Position numbers and translations under genes: made by a program. Of a DNA stretch of 63,482 bases, positions 57,940-63,482 are shown one piece after another; positions within the stretch are counted from its first letter, which is position 1, and the number at the start of each line of letters is the position of its first letter. The notes below the pieces were generated by a model. It was not told the origin of the DNA and did no database searches. It saw only the letters and a program-made list of their open reading frames with translations. The stretch comes from Candidatus Saccharimonadota bacterium (GTDB lineage: Bacteria; Patescibacteriota; Saccharimonadia; Saccharimonadales; Saccharimonadaceae): the NCBI GenBank assembly GCA_017516075.1, contig JAFWDS010000017.1:1-63482 (forward strand), written 5' to 3'.

Positions 57940-60363
57940 CTAAGCTTTTTTGGTTTTCTTCTTGGCTCCGCGTTTACCGCGGCGAGTTTTGGATTTGGTG
58001 CCAGATTTTGCCTTGGTTTTGGGCTTGTTTTCTAGCATTTCGCGTGCTTCGGCCTCGGTAATCTTCTTAGGGTCCATATCTTTTGGAATCTTCACGTTAT
58101 TGCGCCGCCCTGGCCCCTTGACGTACGGCCCATACGCGCCATTAATAATCTGAATCTCGCCCCAGTCGGCAATCATCGAATCAATCTTTTTATGATACAG
58201 AGGCAAAGCTTCCTCTAGGGTCACGGTGTATGGGTCATAATCTTTCATCGGAATATTATATTTGCCACCTTTGAGATATGGTCCAAACGGCCCGCTCGCC
58301 GCGATTAGCTCAGAGCCATCCGGTGCTTTGCCGAGTAACCGCGGCAAACTTGGCAGCGCCAGTTGCTTCAAGGCCTGCTCCAAAGTCACCATCTTGACCG
58401 ACTTTCGCTTTGGTAAAGGCGCAAATTGCGGTTTTTCTCCTACCTCTTTCTCATTGTCTCCCAGCTGGATGAACCCACCATTTTTCCCTACTTTCGCATA
58501 AATCGGCTTGCCATTTTCTGGGTGGTGCCCTAGCAGGCGCGCATTGTTGTAACGTTCGATTCCCTGCGCCGCCAGTACAGTATCGCGAAATGGTCCATAA
58601 AAATCCTTCAGCATCTTTACGCGCTCCAATTTCGCGTCAGCGACGAGGTCCAAATCCTTTTCGATATTTGCCGTAAACTTATAATCCACGATGTTTTTGA
58701 AATTGTCCGTCAAAAACCCAGAAACTAGTTCGCCGATCGGTGTCGGAATTAACTTACCTTTGTTTGCTCCATATTTCTCCTTAACAATAGAGCGCGTAAC
58801 CTTTCCATTCTGAGCCCTGAGTTCTACTACTTCGCGTTCTTCTCCCTCGGATTCGCCCTTTTCGACATACTTTCTCGCCTGAATTGCGGTCATGATGGAA
58901 GCATAAGTAGACGGCCGCCCGATTCCTAGTTCCTCAAGTTTTTTCACCAGCGAACCCTCGGTGTATCTTGCCGGTGGTTTTGCATAGGTTTGCTTTGCTG
59001 TCAGCTCCAGGCAATCTAAATGGTCACCCTTGGCCAACTTTGGCAATGCGATGTCCTTACTATTACCATACACCTTAAGAAAACCATCAAATACCACCAC
59101 TTCGCCTTTTGCAACAAAATCATGCGAAAGCCTAATAGTAGTTTTGGCGACTTTGGCGTTCGCCATCTGTGTAGCAACCGTTCTACTCCAAATTAATTTG
59201 TAAAGCTTTTTTTCGTAGTCATTCTTCCCTGCACTGATGCGACTTACATCGGTGGGGCGAATCGCTTCGTGTGCTTCTTGCGCAGAAGCATCTTTGGTTT
59301 TAAATGTTCGCACTTTCAGGTATTTTTCACCATAAGCACCTTTTATATAGCTAGAAATCGCCCCGATGGCTTGTTTTGACAGATTAAGTGAATCGGTTCG
59401 GTGATATGTAATCAGACCAGCCTGATATAGTCCTTGAGCTGCGCTCATTGTTGTGCGCGACGAAAATCCCAGCTTCGCATTCGCTTCGATTTGTAAAGCT
59501 GCCGTCGTAAACGGCATCGGATTCGCCTTAGTCCCCTCCACTTCTTCGATATCTGTCACTACGAAATCAGAGCGAGACAAAGATTCGAGCAAATCTGAAG
59601 CAGATTTTTCATCTTCTGGAGCTTTGCCGTCATAAGAAGCTGAAAATGTATGTGAAGGGGTGGCAGATGATTCTTGGCGAAGGGGGGTTCGGAGCGCGGC
59701 AGCGCGAGAGGTAGCGCGCGAGCCCCGTGGCGACGGGCGCGAGCGACGCGCCCCCGAGCGAGAATCATCTGACAGGACCCCCTCAGAAGCAAATTCTCCA
59801 AAAATTTTGAAACTAAACTTCGAATCAAATTTCTCGATGTCTTTTTCTCGCTCTACAATTAACCTTAGAGCTGGCGATTGCACGCGCCCCGCCGAAATCG
59901 CTCCCGGCACTTTTTTTCGCACAATGTCCGACAAATCATATCCCACCAGCATATCTAGCGTTTGCCTCGCCTGTTGCGAAGACACCATATCCATATCTAC
60001 GACACGGGGGTTTTTGATTGCTTCATCTAGTGCTGGCTTTGTAATCTCGTGAAATGTAATTCTGGCGGTGTTTTTTGGTAGCTTCAACACTTCACATAGA
60101 TGCCAAGAAATCGACTCACCTTCGCGGTCTTCATCGGTCGCGAGCCAGATTTTGTCGGCCTTTTTGGCCTCGCGTTTGAGTTCAGAAATAATAGTTTTGT
60201 GCCCCGGGTCTATTTCGTAAGTCACATCAAAAGTAGATTTGTCTACTTTGGTGTCTTTTCTGATATGCCCCACGCTCGCTAGTACTTTAAAATCCGATCC
60301 GAGATATTTCTCGATCGTGTGTGCTTTTGCCGGGCTCTCTACTATTACTAAATTTTTTGCCAT
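57940..60363 (-). CDS. topA: DNA topoisomerase I, with in-frame palindromic insertion
   Basis: This ~807-aa type IA topoisomerase relaxes negative supercoils. It has the Toprim domain with IVESPAKA and TDEDREGE (about residues 5-12 and 62-69), the active-site Tyr in ITYHRTDS, and C-terminal Topo_C repeats (KNGGFIQLG, SGPFGPYLKGG, GAYGPYVKGPG) without zinc fingers. The tail is Lys/Arg-rich. Residues ~193-237 come from a 133-bp palindrome (59653-59785), an Arg/Ser/Ala-rich stretch with no counterpart in relatives. The start is at 60363; TATAAT lies 7 nt upstream, so it is predicted leaderless. Confidence 0.93.
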   Translation of the reverse strand: MAKNLVIVESPAKAHTIEKYLGSDFKVLASVGHIRKDTKVDKSTFDVTYEIDPGHKTIISELKREAKKADKIWLATDEDREGESISWHLCEVLKLPKNTARITFHEITKPALDEAIKNPRVVDMDMVSSQQARQTLDMLVGYDLSDIVRKKVPGAISAGRVQSPALRLIVEREKDIEKFDSKFSFKIFGEFASEGVLSDDSRSGARRSRPSPRGSRATSRAAALRTPLRQESSATPSHTFSASYDGKAPEDEKSASDLLESLSRSDFVVTDIEEVEGTKANPMPFTTAALQIEANAKLGFSSRTTMSAAQGLYQAGLITYHRTDSLNLSKQAIGAISSYIKGAYGEKYLKVRTFKTKDASAQEAHEAIRPTDVSRISAGKNDYEKKLYKLIWSRTVATQMANAKVAKTTIRLSHDFVAKGEVVVFDGFLKVYGNSKDIALPKLAKGDHLDCLELTAKQTYAKPPARYTEGSLVKKLEELGIGRPSTYASIMTAIQARKYVEKGESEGEEREVVELRAQNGKVTRSIVKEKYGANKGKLIPTPIGELVSGFLTDNFKNIVDYKFTANIEKDLDLVADAKLERVKMLKDFYGPFRDTVLAAQGIERYNNARLLGHHPENGKPIYAKVGKNGGFIQLGDNEKEVGEKPQFAPLPKRKSVKMVTLEQALKQLALPSLPRLLGKAPDGSELIAASGPFGPYLKGGKYNIPMKDYDPYTVTLEEALPLYHKKIDSMIADWGEIQIINGAYGPYVKGPGRRNNVKIPKDMDPKKITEAEAREMLENKPKTKAKSGTKSKTRRGKRGAKKKTKKA
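59653..59785. repeat. 133-bp palindrome inside topA (E5, distant E-like)
   Basis: P1 TGAAGGGGT/ACCCCCTCA and P2 CAGATGATTCT/AGAATCATCTG enclose a very GC-rich centre with GGGGGG and GCGCCCCC. The words GGGTGG and ACAGGACCC recall the E family, but the centre is unrelated. The topA frame is open through it. Confidence 0.75.
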
Positions 60364-60396
60364 ATCACACATTATAACATACCATACTTTTTTAGG

Positions 60397-60483
60397 TAAA
60401 ATCTGTCAGATTGGTGTTTTCTCTGACCGAAGCGCTATTATTGATAGAGCGAGGTCAGAAAAACGCCAAGATGGCAGATTTTA
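60397..60483. repeat. 87-bp two-tier palindrome upstream of topA
   Basis: AAAATCTGTCA/TGGCAGATTTT, then a 16-bp stem with GGTGTTTTCTCTGACC (60413-60428) and its near complement, then GCGCTAT/ATAGAGC. It lies between the RNA terminator and the topA -10 box. Confidence 0.7.
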
Positions 60484-60485
60484 AC

Positions 60486-60746
60486 AAAAAAGGACTCAGG
60501 TAAGGGTGGGCATCACCTGAGTCCTTTTTGGCCCTCTAACGCTTCTCTATTTTATACCGGGGAGACCCCGGAGCGTAACCCACCTCACACAAATTGGGGC
60601 CCGCCGGTTAGAGGGATTGCTAAGCCTTCGAAAGAGTCCTTTCAAAAGTGGAGGTAATACTTATAAACTTGAGAACCATGAAGAAATTCTAAGCCCGAAA
60701 GGGTTTCAAAAGCTCGCAATTTCTGCTATACTAGGAGTAGTATAGC
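60486..60746 (-). ncRNA. Structured noncoding RNA candidate (~260 nt)
   Basis: The - strand promoter -10 TATAAT (60756-60751) would start a transcript near 60746. It opens with a perfect 9-bp hairpin GCTATACTA ctcc TAGTATAGC. ATTGC/GCAAT, an AACCC tttc GGGCT hairpin, CCCTCTAAC/GTTAGAGGG (enclosing CCGGGG tct CCCCGG) follow, and a 10-bp terminator hairpin with GGACTCAGGT ends in six T at 60491-60486. No reading frame of note exists. It does not show the 6S, SRP, RNase P or tm RNA hallmarks I know, so the class is unknown. The transcript end is sharply defined. Confidence 0.6.
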
Positions 60747-60827
60747 TGAAATTATAACTTATTTAGGTGCGGTGTGGAGCACTTTTTTGTGCCCCAACTG
60801 ACTTTATTATATCACACAGGAGAAAAT

Positions 60828-61814
60828 ATGTCAACACTTTTTACCAACTTTTTTAATAAAATCAACCAAATATCACCCCTAGAGCACGATTTTACAGAGG
60901 TGTTAGAGCCTATTGCGCTTAAGCCTAAAACATTGTATTTTCGTGGAAAATTGCCAGAAAATGTGGCAAAAAATGGCAAACAGGGGCGCCCAAAAACTGT
61001 CGCTATCGTGGGTTCTCGCCATAATACTAAGTATGGCGAAGAGGTCGCCTTCCGACTTGCACGCGAACTCGCAAGGCACAAGGTGATAGTGATTTCTGGC
61101 CTCGCTTATGGCATAGATAGTATTGCGCACAAAGGCTGTCTCGCCGGAGATGGCGTGACTATTGCCGTGCTAGGCACACCTATCAATCGCATCTACCCCA
61201 CAGCTCATCATTCTCTCGCACGCGAAATCATCAAAAAAGACGGCGCTATTATCTCTGAATATGCGCCCCGCACCGAGGAATACAAAAATGCACCATTAGC
61301 CCCTGGCGAGTATTTTACCGAGGAAGGCAAGCGCACCCAAGACCCCAAAGGTTCCTTCCTCTATCGCAATCGTCTCATCTCTGGTCTTTCAGATATAGTA
61401 GTCGTAGTTGAAGCCGCCGAGCAATCTGGCTCTCTTAATACTGCTACTCATGCCCTTAATCAAGGCAAATACGTCTTCGCTGTCCCTGGCAATATCACCA
61501 ATCCCTATTCTCAGGGGTGCAACAAGCTAATTAAGCAAGGCGCGCTTCCCTACACCGAACCTAAAGATGTTTTAGAGCTCCTCTTCCCAGAAGAATACAC
61601 TAAAAAGTATAAAAAACAGAGACAGCAAAACCTCATCGGTGACACCGATGTTGAGACGCTGATTCTTGTAGCTCTCAGTCAAGGCCTTCGCTCCGGTGAA
61701 GACATCATGGCTGCCGCCAAGCTGCCGCCAGAGGTTTTTAATCAGGCTACCACTCTCCTTGAGATCAAAGGCCGTATCCGCTCTCTCGGCAGCAACCACT
61801 GGAGTTTATCGTGA
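60828..61814 (+). CDS. dprA: DNA processing protein DprA
   Basis: This ~328-aa protein loads RecA on incoming single-stranded DNA in natural transformation. The Rossmann core has VGSRHNTKYGEEVA (about residues 60-73), SGLAYGIDSIAHKGCL (about 93-108), NRIYP, and a winged helix-like C-terminus (LILVALSQGLRSGEDIM...GRIRSLG). The start at 60828 has CACAGGAG just upstream; a longer in-frame start would translate a leader hairpin (GGAGCAC tttttt GTGCCCC). Its presence supports natural competence. Confidence 0.92.
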   Translation: MSTLFTNFFNKINQISPLEHDFTEVLEPIALKPKTLYFRGKLPENVAKNGKQGRPKTVAIVGSRHNTKYGEEVAFRLARELARHKVIVISGLAYGIDSIAHKGCLAGDGVTIAVLGTPINRIYPTAHHSLAREIIKKDGAIISEYAPRTEEYKNAPLAPGEYFTEEGKRTQDPKGSFLYRNRLISGLSDIVVVVEAAEQSGSLNTATHALNQGKYVFAVPGNITNPYSQGCNKLIKQGALPYTEPKDVLELLFPEEYTKKYKKQRQQNLIGDTDVETLILVALSQGLRSGEDIMAAAKLPPEVFNQATTLLEIKGRIRSLGSNHWSLS

Positions 61815-61855
61815 ATAACAGTTGCAAAAAATAGTCCTTATGCTATTATGGTATT

Positions 61856-63482
61856 ATGAAAAGGTTTAGCGCAAAAATAAACACTTCTTTGTTTATAATA
61901 CTGGGGTTACTATTTTCGGCATTGGTTAGTAGCACTAGCGCTTCCGCCCTTACTTATTCTTCCGACGTGGGCGTACAATTCACCTTTAATACGGCTCTGC
62001 AGATAGACTTATCTTCTGCCGATATTCATATTCTTAATCTCGCTCCTGGGACTACTTCGGATTCTAATGTGATAGATGTCATTGTTAAGACTAATAATAT
62101 TACTGGCTATACTTTGAATGCTACAGTGGGCAATAATACTACATATGATACCCGTGATTTAGTGCATGAAGTATCTGGTTCCGAGGCTAATTTTGCTAGT
62201 ATTAATTATGGTGCTAGTTTAGCTAGTCTTACTACTGATAATACTTGGGGCTATTCTTATTCTACTGATAGTGGAAGTAACTGGGAAGCTTATGATGGAC
62301 TGCCATTATATAGCGATGTTACCAATATTGCTACATTAAAGGATTCTGCTACCCCTCCTGCTACTAGTACTGGAGATGTAGTAAACTTCAAAATTGCCGC
62401 AAAAGCCAGTACTATGCAAGCTTCTGGCGATTATAATAACGTGATTAATTTCATTGCTACGGCAAATCCGGTGCCAACACTTGGCCCCGTTGCCTGTGAG
62501 TCTGGTAAAATCTGCTACAATGCTAACGTAGTAGATTCTAATGAAGTAGAAGGGACTATGGGAAAGCAAGTGTATGCTGATGGCACAGGCACTGGTACCA
62601 CTGTCACAGGCGGTAGCGCGGCAACACTTTTAGCGTCTAACTTTAGTAGAGAAGGTTATGGCTTCGCTGGCTGGAGCGACACTTACGACTATAGCGGTAA
62701 TCTCTACGGTCCACAGGAAGAGATTATTACTCCGGCTGATATGAGCTCTGGGCTTCCGCTTTATGCTATTTGGATTCCGTCTGCTGGTAGTATGCAGACT
62801 AGCGATGCTGTGAGTGCTTGCAATAGCTTGACCGCTGCAACTAATGGGCTCAAATCCCTAGCCAGCGTCACAGCTCTTACCGACCAACGTGACAACGAAA
62901 CCTACGCCGTAGCCAAACTTGCGGATGGTAATTGTTGGATGATTGAGAACATGCGCCTAGAAAACACTGGAACCGATAATACTAATGGTTCGCTTGCGCA
63001 AGGCTACAATGCTAGCTTTGCTGGATTAGCTAATCCAGAAGCGCCATGGGCGATTAATAGTACTACTGCAAATAGCCTATATAGCATCGATGACTCTACC
63101 GATAAAACTATTTCTGGTAGTAACCAAGACTATAGATTCCCACGTTATAACAATGTAAACACGCCTACTACGGCTACAGATAGACCAAGTAATCCAACAA
63201 GTAACTCTGCTACTAATAGTACAACGAACGCTAGTATGTATAGTTATGGTAACTATTACACTTGGGCGGCAGCTATTGCGGATACTACCGACTATACCAC
63301 TAGGAACCAATCCATCACTAGTACTTCTATCTGTCCTACTGGCTGGCATTTACCGAAAGGTGGTGATAAGTCCAATGAAGCTAACAATGATTTCTGGGCG
63401 CTAGTCGTAACTGGCATTAATGGTGGTACCAATCCAGCAAACTATGATAGCAGTATAGTTCCATATTATACCGGTACTCCAG
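61856..63482 (+). CDS. FISUMP surface protein, cut by the window end
   Basis: The frame is open from the ATG at 61856 to the end of the window (542 full codons), so it is partial. There is a signal peptide at about residues 1-33 (LFIILGLLFSALVSSTSASA), followed by a beta-rich Thr/Ser/Asn head. A FISUMP domain starts near residue 345 (DQRDNETYAVAKLADGNCWM), with YTWAAAIAD and CPTGWHLPKGG at the end. TATTAT (61844-61849) ends 6 nt before the ATG with no ribosome binding site, so the mRNA is predicted leaderless. It is the third FISUMP gene here. Confidence 0.85.
   Translation, partial: MKRFSAKINTSLFIILGLLFSALVSSTSASALTYSSDVGVQFTFNTALQIDLSSADIHILNLAPGTTSDSNVIDVIVKTNNITGYTLNATVGNNTTYDTRDLVHEVSGSEANFASINYGASLASLTTDNTWGYSYSTDSGSNWEAYDGLPLYSDVTNIATLKDSATPPATSTGDVVNFKIAAKASTMQASGDYNNVINFIATANPVPTLGPVACESGKICYNANVVDSNEVEGTMGKQVYADGTGTGTTVTGGSAATLLASNFSREGYGFAGWSDTYDYSGNLYGPQEEIITPADMSSGLPLYAIWIPSAGSMQTSDAVSACNSLTAATNGLKSLASVTALTDQRDNETYAVAKLADGNCWMIENMRLENTGTDNTNGSLAQGYNASFAGLANPEAPWAINSTTANSLYSIDDSTDKTISGSNQDYRFPRYNNVNTPTTATDRPSNPTSNSATNSTTNASMYSYGNYYTWAAAIADTTDYTTRNQSITSTSICPTGWHLPKGGDKSNEANNDFWALVVTGINGGTNPANYDSSIVPYYTGTP

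Noticed and set aside
1-63482. CRISPR arrays
   Set aside because: I saw no regularly spaced direct repeats and no cas genes.

Overview
The window looks like a chromosomal segment of a Candidatus Saccharibacteria (TM7)/Patescibacteria genome. The evidence is a compact gene layout with few biosynthetic genes, a short four-domain ribosomal protein S1, a KGG stress protein, two DUF5663-like paralogs, several large surface proteins built from FISUMP and InlB-B-like modules, a stand-alone VirD4/DUF87-type ATPase and a minimal dcw cluster. TGA is a normal stop (rsmH and mraY end in TGA), so this is not an SR1/Gracilibacteria genome with recoded UGA. The lineage call is inference; there is no rRNA gene here.

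Layout. 1-2.0 kb: small unknown genes around a ~490-nt highly structured candidate RNA. 2.0-9.5 kb: MazG-like NTPase, SpoU methylase, polysaccharide deacetylase, tRNA-Ala and tRNA-Ile, an ABC exporter, a small RNA candidate, KGG protein, a zinc protease, a ROK kinase and rpsA with a long folded leader. 9.6-24.3 kb: a large membrane/coiled-coil protein, an acyl-CoA synthetase-like enzyme, a glycosyltransferase, a HerA-like ATPase, a broken VapC, a large unknown protein, an HD protein, a small exporter and a surface protein with a SPETG tail. 24.6-28.6 kb: tRNA-Asn and a translation-initiation group (infB, fmt, def). 28.6-36.1 kb: FISUMP protein, RelB/YafQ toxin-antitoxin pair, bile-salt-hydrolase-like enzyme with a divergent TetR-like regulator, priA. 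36.3-40.2 kb: winged-helix protein, recJ, a possible KwaB-like protein and a protein ending in an RNA-polymerase alpha-CTD-like domain. 40.8-48.5 kb: dcw cluster rsmH, 21-aa peptide, ftsL, ftsI, mraY, ftsW, murG, ftsQ-like. 49.3-63.5 kb: VirD4-like ATPase, sigma-region-4/HARE-HTH protein, FISUMP protein, Fic, topA, a second candidate RNA, dprA and a FISUMP protein cut by the window end.

Three patterns run through the region. First, at least sixteen genes have a TATAAT-like -10 box exactly 6-7 nt upstream of the start codon, which predicts leaderless mRNAs; several start codons were chosen on this basis. Second, palindromic elements are scattered everywhere. They include an ~82-bp family sharing GGGTGAYGG...CCGGCAGGMCCC in the rpsA leader, in frame inside ftsI and the ftsQ-like gene, and in front of ftsW. 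There are also unrelated in-frame palindromes inside topA and priA, a separate ~150-240-bp repeat in two intergenic regions, and many long multi-tier palindromes that start at stop codons. Third, the heptamer CAGGGAA is almost always on the + strand left of ~43 kb and on the - strand right of ~49.5 kb, whatever the gene direction. This suggests a replication-linked polar sequence and a replichore switch near 43-49.5 kb.

Best candidates for something undescribed: the 82-bp palindromic family, the pervasive leaderless promoter geometry, the polar heptamer, the two structured RNAs (390-877 and 60486-60746), and a tRNA-Ala in which the near-universal G19-C56 tertiary pair is replaced by A19-U56.
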